A DNA stretch of 14,736 nt from Lawsonibacter sp. (GTDB taxonomy: Bacteria > Bacillota > Clostridia > Oscillospirales > Oscillospiraceae), in NCBI GenBank assembly GCA_022793355.1, contig JAAWCR010000164.1, forward strand, positions 1 through 14,736. The letters are read 5' to 3'. Numbering within the stretch: the first letter of the stretch is position 1; each line of letters opens with the position of its first letter. Positions 7,803 through 14,493 of this stretch are shown piece by piece. The notes under the pieces are model-generated. The model was not told the DNA's origin and ran no database searches. It worked only from the letters and a program-made list of their open reading frames with translations. The position numbers and the translations under genes were made by a program.

Positions 7803-9007
7803 GCCTGCTCACCTCCTTTCACATCTTCACGAATCATAGCTTTTGGCGAGACGGTGGCCTTCTCTCCAACCGTAACCCCGCTGGCCACCACGGCAATGCC
7901 CCAGTTCTCGCCGCCGTCGGGGGCGGAGCCCACCACGGCTTCCGTCTCCACCGTGGCGTTTTCGGCGACAATGGAGTAATAGACCTTGGCGCCCGCCTTG
8001 ACGGTGGCCCCGGGCATGAGGATGGAATATTGGATGTCAGCGCCCTTCTCCACGGTGACGGAATTGAACAAAACAGAGTTGGCAACCACGCCGTCTACCC
8101 GGCAGCCGCCGGTGACCAGGGAGTGGGAAATGGAGGCATCCGGCCCGGTGACATGGGGGGGCTTGATGGGGGTGCGGGCGTAGATGGGCCAGCTCTCGTC
8201 GTACATGTCCAGGCCGCTGTTCCGGGACAGCAGATCCATGTTAGCGTCCCACAGGGAGTCGATGGTGCCTACGTCCTTCCAGTAGCCCGCGAAGCGGTAG
8301 GCCATCAGCTTCTCGCCGGCGCGGAGCATGTTGGGGATGATGTTCTTGCCAAAGTCGTTGGAGGAGCTGGGGTCGGCCTCGTCATCAATCAGATACTTGC
8401 GCAGCTTGGACCAGGTGAATACATAAATGCCCATGGAGGCCAGGTTGCTCTTGGGCTGGGGGGGCTTCTCCTCAAACTCATAGACCTTGTCGTCGGCCTC
8501 CACATTCAGGATGCCGAAGCGCTTGGCCTCCTCCATGGTGACCTCTAGCACGGAGATGGTGCAGGCCGCCTCGGATTTCTTGTGGAAGGCGACCATTTCG
8601 GAGTAGTCCATCTTATAGATGTGGTCGCCGGAGAGGACCACGACGTACTCGGGGTCATACAGGTCCAAAAAGCCGATGTTCTGATAGATGGCGTTGGCGG
8701 TGCCCTTATACCAAGTACCCACTTCGCCCTCCCGCTGGTAGGGGGGGAGGATATGTACGCCGCCGTCGGACCGGTCCAGGTCCCAGGGCTGGCCATTGCC
8801 CAGATATGCGTTCAGCTCCAGGGGGCGGTATTGGGTGAGGACGCCCACGGTGTCGATGCCGGAGTTGACGCAGTTGGACAGGGGAAAGTCAATGATGCGG
8901 TACTTTCCGCCGAAGGGGACGGCGGGCTTTGCCACGTTGCTGGTCAGAGCGTAAAGGCGGCTGCCTTGACCGCCGGCCAGCAGCATGGCGACAACTTCTT
9001 TTTTCAT
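7799..9007 (-). CDS. glgC: Glucose-1-phosphate adenylyltransferase (ADP-glucose pyrophosphorylase)
   Basis: The 402-residue catalytic subunit makes ADP-glucose from ATP and glucose-1-phosphate, the committed step of bacterial glycogen synthesis. Motifs: nucleotide loop AGGQGSRL at residues 11-18, KPAVPFGGKYRIIDF at 27-41, GTANAIYQN at 102-110, SGDHIYKMDY at 126-135 with the catalytic-type aspartate 128, FEEKP at 178-182, SNDFGKNIIP at 216-225 and GYWKDVGTIDSLWDAN at 241-256. The C-terminal part has hexapeptide-like repeats of a left-handed beta-helix. I start at ATG 9007: an in-frame GTG at 9016 lies inside the GAGGTG ribosome binding site and so is unlikely. It is 107 nt downstream of glgB and overlaps glgD by 4 nt. 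The usual allosteric control of this family cannot be read from sequence here. Confidence 0.97.
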   Translation of the reverse strand: MKKEVVAMLLAGGQGSRLYALTSNVAKPAVPFGGKYRIIDFPLSNCVNSGIDTVGVLTQYRPLELNAYLGNGQPWDLDRSDGGVHILPPYQREGEVGTWYKGTANAIYQNIGFLDLYDPEYVVVLSGDHIYKMDYSEMVAFHKKSEAACTISVLEVTMEEAKRFGILNVEADDKVYEFEEKPPQPKSNLASMGIYVFTWSKLRKYLIDDEADPSSSNDFGKNIIPNMLRAGEKLMAYRFAGYWKDVGTIDSLWDANMDLLSRNSGLDMYDESWPIYARTPIKPPHVTGPDASISHSLVTGGCRVDGVVANSVLFNSVTVEKGADIQYSILMPGATVKAGAKVYYSIVAENATVETEAVVGSAPDGGENWGIAVVASGVTVGEKATVSPKAMIREDVKGGEQA

Positions 9008-9013
9008 GCTGTT

Positions 9014-9019
9014 CACCTC
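9014..9019 (-). promoter_or_regulatory. Ribosome binding site that fixes the glgC start
   Basis: GAGGTG on the minus strand, 6 nt before ATG 9007. The upstream in-frame GTG (9014-9016) is part of this site, so the longer start is rejected. The 108-nt gap to glgB shows no convincing promoter or terminator. Confidence 0.85.
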
Positions 9020-9114
9020 TTACTTTTTGGTTGCGATGACATCTATAGGAATCGGTACTTTGTGCCCGAGGGTGCTTGGGAAGGGCGGACCGCTGCCCCG
9101 GCGGCCCCGAATTT

Positions 9115-11202
9115 TCAGTCCGTTTTTTTTGCGCGGGTCCGCTTGGGCTTGTCTTCGGCAGTTTTATCCGCCTTGGGCTTGGCGGCGGTCTTTTTGGCAG
9201 GGGTCTTTACCTCCTTGGCGGGGGCGGCGGTCTTTTTGGCGGCGGGCTTCTTCTCGGTCTTTTCCGCCTTGGGTTTGCGGACTGGGTTCTTCCGGGTGCA
9301 GCGGAAAATCACGGAGGACATGGGGGGCAGATCCACGGTAAAGGACTGCTGCTGGTCATGGCAGGGAATCTTTTCCGTCTTGATGGGGGCCTTGTCGCCC
9401 CGACCCTCGCCACCATAGGAGGGGTCGTCGGTATTGAAGGCCACGGCCCAGGTGCCGGCGAAGGGGGCCCCGACCCGGTAGCCGCTGCGGTGCTCGGGGG
9501 AGAAGTTGCACAGCACAATCAGGGGCTGTCCCTTCCGGTCCCAGCGCAGGAAGGCCACGGTATTGGCGTTGTTGTCGTCGGCACACAGCCACTGGAAGCC
9601 CTGCCAGGAGTCATCCTGGTCCCACAGGGGGGAATTCTCCAGATAGAAGGCGTTCATAGCCTTGAAGAACTCCTGGGTCTGGCGGTGGGGGGCGTATTGC
9701 AGCAGATGCCAGTCCAGCGAGTATTCAAAGTGCCACTCGTTCCACTGGGCCAGCTCGGCCCCCATAAAGGTGAGCTTTTTACCCGGGTGGGTCATCATAT
9801 AGGCGTAGAACGCCCGGACGCCGGCGAATTTCAGGGGGTTGTCGCCGGGCATTTTGCCGAAGAAGGACCCCTTCATGTGGACCACCTCGTCGTGGGACAG
9901 GGGCAGGATATAGTTCTCCGAGAAGGCGTACATCAGGGAGAAGGTGATGTCCCGGTGGTTGAACTGGCGGAAATAGGGGTCCAGCTTGATATAGTGGCAA
10001 ATGTCGTTCATCCAGCCCATGTTCCACTTGAAGTTGAAGCCCAGGCCGCCGTCGTCCACCGGCTTGGTTACCTTGGGCCAGGCGGTGGACTCCTCCGCCA
10101 CCATCAACACGTCGGGGTGGGCGGCAAAGACGGCGGTGTTCAGGTCCTGGAGGAACTTGATGGCCTCCAGATTTTCGTGTCCGCCGTTTACGTTGGGCAC
10201 CCACTCCCCGTCCTTCCGGCTGTAGTCCAGGTAGAGCATGGAGGAAACCGCGTCCACCCGCAGGCCGTCCATGTGGTACTCCTCCAGCCAGAACATGGCA
10301 GAGGAGAACAGGAAGGAGCGCACCTCGGGTCGGCCAAAGTCAAAGACATCGGTGCCCCAGTCCTTGTGCTCCCCCTTCCGGGGGTCGGCGTACTCGTAGG
10401 TGGGGGTGCCGTCGAAGTTGTACAGGCCGAAGGCGTCCCGAGGGAAGTGGGCGGGAACCCAGTCCATAATGACGCCCACGCCCGCCTGGTGGAGCTGGTC
10501 AATGAGATATTTCAGGTCGTCTGGGGTGCCGAAGCGGCTGGTGGCGGCAAAGTAGCCGGTGCACTGGTAGCCCCAGGAGGCATCCAGGGGGTGCTCGGTG
10601 ACAGGGAGCAGCTCCACATGGGTAAAGCCCATCTCCTTCACATAGGGCACCAGGTAGGAGGCGAGATCCCGATAGCTGAGGAACTCTCCTTCGCCGGTAC
10701 GCCGCCAGGAGCCCAGGTGGCATTCATAGATATTCATAGGCCGGCGGTAGGGCGGATTCTTGGCGCGAAAGGTGAACCAGTCCCGGTCGCCCCACTGGTA
10801 GCCGGTGTCCAGGTCGTAAATCTTGCTGGACACATCGGGCCGGGTGGCGGCGTGGAAGCCGTAAGGGTCTGCTTTGCCTACAAAGGAGGAGCCGTCCGCC
10901 TTATGTATGGCGTACTGATAGGCGTCATAGCGGTTTAAGCCAGGGACAAAGGCCTCCCAGATACCGCCCTCCACCTGGGCCATGGGCGTGGCCTCTAAAT
11001 CCCAGCCGTTGAAATCGCCAATAACCGTGACCTTGGGGGCGTTGGGCGCCCAGACCCGGAAAAGGTAGCCTTGGGTCCCGTTCTCGTCGGTAACGGGGTG
11101 AGAACCGAAGCACTTCCAGGCGTGGGTGGAGCGGCCCTCAGAAAAGGCCTCAAGTTCCAGAAAAAGGTCGGTAGCGGAGAGATTTTCTTGATATTTCGAC
11201 AT
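9115..11202 (-). CDS. glgB: 1,4-alpha-glucan branching enzyme with a lysine-rich C-terminal tail
   Basis: The 695-residue GH13 enzyme forms alpha-1,6 branches in glycogen. An N-terminal CBM48 domain is seen (FRVWAPNAPKVTVIGDFNGW, residues 48-67). The barrel has HVELLPVTEHPLDASWGYQ at 195-213, GLRVDAVSSMLYLDY at 313-327 with nucleophile Asp317, VAEEST at 368-373 with acid/base Glu370 and LSHDEVVH at 435-442 with Asp438. An all-beta GH13 C-terminal domain ends near residue 637. The last 58 residues are low complexity, with 19 Lys and many Ala, Pro and Thr, including two PAKKTAA/AAKKTAA units; such tails are not part of normal GlgB. ATG 11202 is chosen because the in-frame GTG at 11211 lies in the GAGGTG ribosome binding site. 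It is the first gene of the operon, behind the 11290-11318 promoter. Confidence 0.96.
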   Translation of the reverse strand: MSKYQENLSATDLFLELEAFSEGRSTHAWKCFGSHPVTDENGTQGYLFRVWAPNAPKVTVIGDFNGWDLEATPMAQVEGGIWEAFVPGLNRYDAYQYAIHKADGSSFVGKADPYGFHAATRPDVSSKIYDLDTGYQWGDRDWFTFRAKNPPYRRPMNIYECHLGSWRRTGEGEFLSYRDLASYLVPYVKEMGFTHVELLPVTEHPLDASWGYQCTGYFAATSRFGTPDDLKYLIDQLHQAGVGVIMDWVPAHFPRDAFGLYNFDGTPTYEYADPRKGEHKDWGTDVFDFGRPEVRSFLFSSAMFWLEEYHMDGLRVDAVSSMLYLDYSRKDGEWVPNVNGGHENLEAIKFLQDLNTAVFAAHPDVLMVAEESTAWPKVTKPVDDGGLGFNFKWNMGWMNDICHYIKLDPYFRQFNHRDITFSLMYAFSENYILPLSHDEVVHMKGSFFGKMPGDNPLKFAGVRAFYAYMMTHPGKKLTFMGAELAQWNEWHFEYSLDWHLLQYAPHRQTQEFFKAMNAFYLENSPLWDQDDSWQGFQWLCADDNNANTVAFLRWDRKGQPLIVLCNFSPEHRSGYRVGAPFAGTWAVAFNTDDPSYGGEGRGDKAPIKTEKIPCHDQQQSFTVDLPPMSSVIFRCTRKNPVRKPKAEKTEKKPAAKKTAAPAKEVKTPAKKTAAKPKADKTAEDKPKRTRAKKTD
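9181..9240 (-). repeat. 18-bp direct repeat inside the glgB tail
   Basis: The 18-mer GGCGGCGGTCTTTTTGGC (plus-strand reading) occurs exactly at 9181-9198 and again at 9223-9240, a 42-nt period or 14 codons. It encodes the repeated AKKTAA unit of the GlgB tail, suggesting the tail grew by duplication or slippage. Confidence 0.85.
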
Positions 11203-11208
11203 AATTAT

Positions 11209-11214
11209 CACCTC
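11209..11214 (-). promoter_or_regulatory. Ribosome binding site that fixes the glgB start
   Basis: GAGGTG on the minus strand, 6 nt before ATG 11202, the same arrangement as at glgC. The in-frame GTG at 11209-11211 lies within it. Confidence 0.85.
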
Positions 11215-11289
11215 GTGGAAATCTTCTGCAAGCTGCTGTCAGCTATTTCTAACAAGGGGGTACAAAAGGGATAGGGTATATTTATAAAA

Positions 11290-11318
11290 ATTATACAACA
11301 AGCGGGGGGAGCCGTCAA
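11290..11318 (-). promoter_or_regulatory. Predicted housekeeping-sigma promoter of the glycogen operon
   Basis: On the minus strand, TTGACG (11313-11318), a 17-nt spacer and a perfect TATAAT (11290-11295). Transcription should start near 11283, leaving a leader of about 80 nt before glgB. The spacer carries a CCCCCC run, and AT-rich sequence surrounds the -10 box. No clear operator or riboswitch fold is seen in the leader. Confidence 0.85.
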
Positions 11319-11383
11319 GTAAAATAGTGGAAAACAGGGGGGAAATTTGAAAAGAAATTCTTAGAGCGGCAAGGGGTGAGGAT

Positions 11384-11440
11384 GTAGGGGCGGCCGGGGG
11401 CCGCCCGTTTGGCGCGGCGAACTGGAGGGGCTGCCCCTAC
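11384..11440. repeat. 57-bp palindromic repeat-like element with terminal inverted repeats
   Basis: The outer ends are the exact inverted repeats GTAGGGGC (11384-11391) and GCCCCTAC (11433-11440). Inside lies a perfect 8-bp hairpin, GGGCGGCC-GGG-GGCCGCCC (11388-11406), and next to the right end another short palindrome (AGGGGC-T-GCCCCT). The build resembles the short GTAGGGGC-bounded dispersed repeats I recall in GC-rich Clostridia, but copy number cannot be tested in one window. No target-site duplication is seen. The right end overlaps the last codons and stop codon of dacF. It may also act as a hairpin at the dacF mRNA end, though no T-run follows. Confidence 0.7.
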
Positions 11441-12585
11441 CCCGCCATCAGCAGCCTGCTGAGCATCTGGCTGAAAATGCCCGGAACAGACAGTCTGTCC
11501 ACCGGTTGGGCGGAAAGAATGGGAACGGAGTCCCGCAGTTCGCCAGAAACATAGACCTCCAGGGTGCCCAGAATCTGGCCCTGCTCCACCGGAGCCTCCA
11601 CGTTTTCCGCCAGGGAGAGACGGGTTGTCACCTGGGCCTCCTCGCCCCGGAGTACCAGAAGGCGGCAGTCCCGCTCCAACCGGGGCTGTACCTGGGCCTG
11701 AACGCCCAACAACACGTCCACCGGGGCCAGGGGGGCGTCAGGGTAGACGGGGACGGAGGCGTAGTTGGCGAAGCCGTAATCCAGAAGGGCTTTGGCGTCC
11801 TCAAAGCGCTGGTTGCTGGTGGGGGACTTCATCACCACCGCAATCAGCTCCATACCGTTGCGCTCGGCAGTGGCGGACATGCAGTACATGGCCGAGTTGG
11901 TGAAGCCGGTTTTCAGGCCGGTGGCCCCTTCGTAAAACCGGACCAGTCGGTTGGTGTTAGTCAGGCCAAATTCACCGCCCCGGATGGTGTCCATCCAGAT
12001 GGTGGTGTACTCCCGGATGGAGGGGTGATGCAGAATCAGCTCCCGGGACATCAGGGCGATGTCGTGCGCGCTGGTAACGTGGCCCTGAGCGGGCAGTCCG
12101 GTGCAGTTCAAAAAGGTGGTGTCCGCCATGCCCAGTTCCTGGGCCCGCTGGTTCATCTGGGAGACGAAAGCCCCCTCGCTGCCCGCCAGGTGTTCGGCCA
12201 GGGCCACTGCACAGTCGTTGCCCGAAACCACTGTGACGCATTTGAGCATTTCAGATACCGGCATCTGTTCCCCCTCCTCCAGGTAGACCTGAGAGCCGCC
12301 CATACCGGCGGCGTAGGCGGAGACGGATACCATGTCGTCCTTGGAGATTCGCCCCGCGTCCACCGCCTCCATTACCAGGAGGAGGGTCATAATCTTGGTG
12401 ACGCTGGCGGGTTCCAGCTTCTCGTGGGAGTTCTCCTCCAGAAGGAAGGAGCCCGTCTCCTTCTCCATGAGTACGGCGGAGGCGCTGGACAGGGTGAGGC
12501 CGCTGTCCGCCGGCGCTGCCCCAGCGGAGGGAAGGCCGGCGGCGAGGACAAGAGCGGCCAGCAACAGGGATACATATTTTTTCAT
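11437..12585 (-). CDS. dacF: D-alanyl-D-alanine carboxypeptidase, PBP5/DacF family
   Basis: A 382-residue penicillin-binding protein that trims the terminal D-Ala from peptidoglycan stem peptides outside the membrane. Residues 1-24 form a signal peptide (KK, a Leu/Ala-rich core, then AGAAPA). The catalytic motifs are SVTK at 61-64 (nucleophile Ser61, Lys64), SGN at 121-123 and KTG at 225-227, all in standard order and spacing. A PBP5-type C-terminal beta domain follows, and the end, VPGIFSQMLSRLLMAG, could be an amphipathic membrane anchor as in this family. ATG 12585 has AGGAGG 8 nt upstream (12594-12599). The stop codon lies within the 11384-11440 repeat. The name dacF is by family resemblance; dacA/dacB-type paralogues are hard to tell apart without alignment. 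No clear promoter was found upstream. Confidence 0.92.
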   Translation of the reverse strand: MKKYVSLLLAALVLAAGLPSAGAAPADSGLTLSSASAVLMEKETGSFLLEENSHEKLEPASVTKIMTLLLVMEAVDAGRISKDDMVSVSAYAAGMGGSQVYLEEGEQMPVSEMLKCVTVVSGNDCAVALAEHLAGSEGAFVSQMNQRAQELGMADTTFLNCTGLPAQGHVTSAHDIALMSRELILHHPSIREYTTIWMDTIRGGEFGLTNTNRLVRFYEGATGLKTGFTNSAMYCMSATAERNGMELIAVVMKSPTSNQRFEDAKALLDYGFANYASVPVYPDAPLAPVDVLLGVQAQVQPRLERDCRLLVLRGEEAQVTTRLSLAENVEAPVEQGQILGTLEVYVSGELRDSVPILSAQPVDRLSVPGIFSQMLSRLLMAG

Positions 12586-12738
12586 AGATGGTTCCTCCTG
12601 AATCCATATCCAAGAATTTGCGGGTATGGTCAGGATGTGGAGCGGGCGGTTTTTCTATGCGCGGACCGGGATAGGAAAATTTTTACGCGGGGATGCGCCG
12701 CGAAGCGCCCGTTTTTCACGGCCGGCGGCGGAGCGGAG

Positions 12739-12758
12739 GCCTTATAAGGCGTCCCTAC
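12739..12758. repeat. Palindrome with GTAGGG border, possible second dispersed repeat
   Basis: GCCTTATAAGGC (12739-12750) is a perfect 12-bp palindrome and is followed by GTCCCTAC (12751-12758). Read on the minus strand it is GTAGGGAC then the palindrome, similar in plan to the GTAGGGGC end plus hairpin at 11384-11406. No matching right end was found, so membership of the same family is uncertain. Confidence 0.4.
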
Positions 12759-12863
12759 GAGACTACCATTGGAGAAGAGGAAAAAAGGAGCGAAAAAGGG
12801 AGAAAAAATTTTTTTGTTGGATGTACCAAAATATGCAACTTTTACAGCCCGCCCGGGATGGGT

Positions 12864-12870
12864 GAGGAGG
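12864..12870 (+). promoter_or_regulatory. Ribosome binding site that sets the small terminase start
   Basis: GAGGAGG, 6 nt before GTG 12877. It outweighs the ATG at 12769, which has no better site and would add a Lys-rich, low-complexity leader. Confidence 0.8.
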
Positions 12871-12876
12871 GATGTG

Positions 12877-13176
12877 GTGACTAAATCGAAAAAGCTTCCG
12901 AACCGGGAGCAAATTGTAAAACGGATGTGGAAGCTGGCCAACGCGGGGGCGGGAGACGCGGTCAAGCTGGCCTGCTTCCCGCCCGAGGAGTGGCGGGGGA
13001 CCGACGGAATGGACCTGGACGCCGTTACCGAGTTTAAACGGGGCAGCAACGGCGTGGTGGAGCTGAAATTTGTGGACCGGGGGCGGCTGCTGGAGCGGCT
13101 GCTGGATACGGTGGACCACAGCGGCGAGGACCAGGTGGAGCGGTTTCTCCAGGCGATGGAAGAGCGGGGGGGATGA
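12877..13176 (+). CDS. Probable phage terminase small subunit
   Basis: A 99-residue protein encoded 3 nt before the terminase large subunit. In related phages the small subunit recognises the packaging site and hands DNA to the large subunit. It begins with a basic segment (TKSKKLPNREQIVKRMWKL), then ANAGAGDAVKLACF, a short acidic linker, and VTEFKRGSNGVVELKFVDRGRLLERLL near residues 50-76. The AGDAVKLA segment and the K.SNGVVELKFVDR segment resemble small proteins that precede terminase genes in Firmicute prophages, as I recall them. No clear helix-turn-helix was identified, so DNA binding is not shown. The GTG start is set by GAGGAGG 6 nt upstream. The assignment rests mostly on position. 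Confidence 0.62.
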   Translation: MTKSKKLPNREQIVKRMWKLANAGAGDAVKLACFPPEEWRGTDGMDLDAVTEFKRGSNGVVELKFVDRGRLLERLLDTVDHSGEDQVERFLQAMEERGG

Positions 13177-13179
13177 CGC

Positions 13180-14439
13180 GTGGGCGGGATGGTATTTTCC
13201 CCCAAGCAGCGGCGGGTCCTTACCTGGTGGCGGCCCGGGTCGCCCGACGCGGGGCGGCAGGCCATTATCTGCGATGGAGCGGTGCGCAGCGGCAAGACGC
13301 TGTGCACCGGCCTGTCCTTTTTCTGCTGGGCCATGAGCTCCTTTCAGAACCGGAGCTTTGCCCTGTGCGGCCGGACCATCCAGTCGGTGCGGCGGAATTT
13401 GCTGTCTGAGCTGCTTCCGCTGCTGGAGGGGATGGGGTTCCGGTGTGTGCAAAAGACGTCGAAAAACGTGATTCAGGCGCGGCTGGGGAAGCGGCGGAAT
13501 ACCTTTTACCTCTTTGGCGGGAAGGACGAGAGCTCCGCCGCCCTGATCCAGGGCGTCACCCTGGCGGGGGCTCTGCTGGACGAGGCAGCCCTGATGCCCC
13601 GGTCCTTTGTGGAACAGACCGCCGCGCGGTGCTCCGTTGCCGGGAGCCGGCTCTGGTTTTCCTGCAACCCGGAGTCCCCTGCCCACTGGTTCTATCAGGA
13701 GTGGATTTGCAAAGCGGAGGAGAAGCGTGCGCTGCGGCTCCGGTTTACCATGGAGGACAACCCGGGGCTGTCCGGCGAGGTGCGGGAGCGATACGCCAAT
13801 ACCTTTCAGGGCGCCTTTTACCGCCGGTTTGTGCTGGGGGAATGGGTGGCCGCCGAGGGGCTGGTGTATGACTTTTTCGATGGAAGCTTTGTCCAGGAGG
13901 TCCCGGAGGGGCCCTTTGAGGAGTGGTACATCTCCTGCGACTACGGAACCTCCAACCCAACCTCCATGGGGCTGTGGGGCAGGCAGGGCGAGGTGTGGTA
14001 TCGGGTTTCCGAATACTACTACGACGCCCGGGCGGCGCGGCGGCAGAAAACCGACGAGGAGTATGCCGACGACCTGGCCGGGCTGGCCGGGGAGCGGCCC
14101 ATCCACGCGGTGGTGGCCGACCCCTCGGCGGCCAGCTTCTGCGAGACGCTGCGCCGCCGGGGCTGGCGGGTGAAAAAGGCGGACAACCAGGTGCTTTCCG
14201 GCATCCGCCTCACCGCCCGGCTGCTGAAAAGCGGGAAGCTGGTGATTTGCCGGGGCTGCGGCGACGCCATCCGGGAATTCGGCCTGTACCGCTGGGACGA
14301 CAGGTGCCAGGGGCAGGACCAGGTGCGCAAGGAACATGACCACGCGATGGATGAGATACGCTATTTTGCCGCTGCCGTGGCCGGACGAGAGGGCCGGGGC
14401 GGGGTATTCGCCGGGTGTGTGGAGAGAGGGGCGTTTTAG
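13180..14439 (+). CDS. Phage terminase large subunit (PBSX-like)
   Basis: A 419-residue motor and nuclease that packages phage DNA into empty heads. The ATPase part has Walker A GAVRSGKT (33-40), Walker B ALLDEA (131-136, Asp134 and Glu135) and the coupling motif SCNP (161-164). The RNase H-like nuclease part has Asp254 in SCDYGTSNPTS, Asp314 in VVADPSAASF and Asp391 in HDHAMDEIRYFAA. All key residues are present and the length is normal, so the gene looks intact and possibly functional. GTG 13180 follows a G-rich stretch (13166-13172); ATG 13189 is an in-frame alternative that removes three residues. It is 3 nt after the small subunit gene and 54 nt before the portal gene, the usual head-module order. 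Confidence 0.93.
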   Translation: MGGMVFSPKQRRVLTWWRPGSPDAGRQAIICDGAVRSGKTLCTGLSFFCWAMSSFQNRSFALCGRTIQSVRRNLLSELLPLLEGMGFRCVQKTSKNVIQARLGKRRNTFYLFGGKDESSAALIQGVTLAGALLDEAALMPRSFVEQTAARCSVAGSRLWFSCNPESPAHWFYQEWICKAEEKRALRLRFTMEDNPGLSGEVRERYANTFQGAFYRRFVLGEWVAAEGLVYDFFDGSFVQEVPEGPFEEWYISCDYGTSNPTSMGLWGRQGEVWYRVSEYYYDARAARRQKTDEEYADDLAGLAGERPIHAVVADPSAASFCETLRRRGWRVKKADNQVLSGIRLTARLLKSGKLVICRGCGDAIREFGLYRWDDRCQGQDQVRKEHDHAMDEIRYFAAAVAGREGRGGVFAGCVERGAF

Positions 14440-14493
14440 GGGCCTGAGCCGTCCCGGCAGAACGTGGAACGATTGGTGCAAGGGAGGAAGCAT

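Larger units (their letters stand above)
12586..12876. other. Divergent intergenic region between dacF and the phage module
   Basis: This 291-bp gap must hold the promoters for both directions, but I found no pair of boxes on either strand that I would call. It contains the dacF ribosome binding site (12594-12599), a weak hairpin followed by TTTTT (12691-12716), a 12-bp palindrome (12739-12750), a purine-rich stretch (12770-12808) and an AT-rich segment (12806-12845) that includes TTGG-atgta-CCAA (12818-12830). The purine-rich to AT-rich switch marks a change of composition between host-like and phage-like sequence. No tRNA, integrase or repeat resembling an attachment site is visible. Confidence 0.6.

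Noticed and set aside
5157..7979. A 940-codon open frame on the plus strand opposite glgA, glgD and glgC
   Set aside because: It is a mirror of GC-rich codon usage; the opposite strand encodes three well-conserved enzymes with all motifs, and its Gly/Val/His/Gln-rich translation matches no family I know.
9008..9114. Terminator or promoter between glgB and glgC
   Set aside because: Only a 7-bp imperfect GC hairpin without a T-run and an isolated TATAGA without a -35 box were found.
9076..10938. A 620-codon plus-strand frame opposite glgB
   Set aside because: Antisense shadow of glgB, without a family motif or a ribosome binding site of note.
12691..12716. Hairpin GCGC-CGCGAA-GCGC followed by TTTTT as a plus-strand terminator
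   Set aside because: The stem is short, the outer part is bulged, and there is no rightward gene for it to end; chance in GC-rich DNA is likely.
12806..12860. Promoter for the phage module (TTGGAT or TTGTTG with downstream TATGCA or TTTTAC)
   Set aside because: No pair of boxes had both good match and 16-18 nt spacing.
12769..12876. ATG 12769 as start of the small terminase
   Set aside because: The first 36 codons are low complexity and Lys-rich, while GTG 12877 has a strong GAGGAGG at 6 nt.
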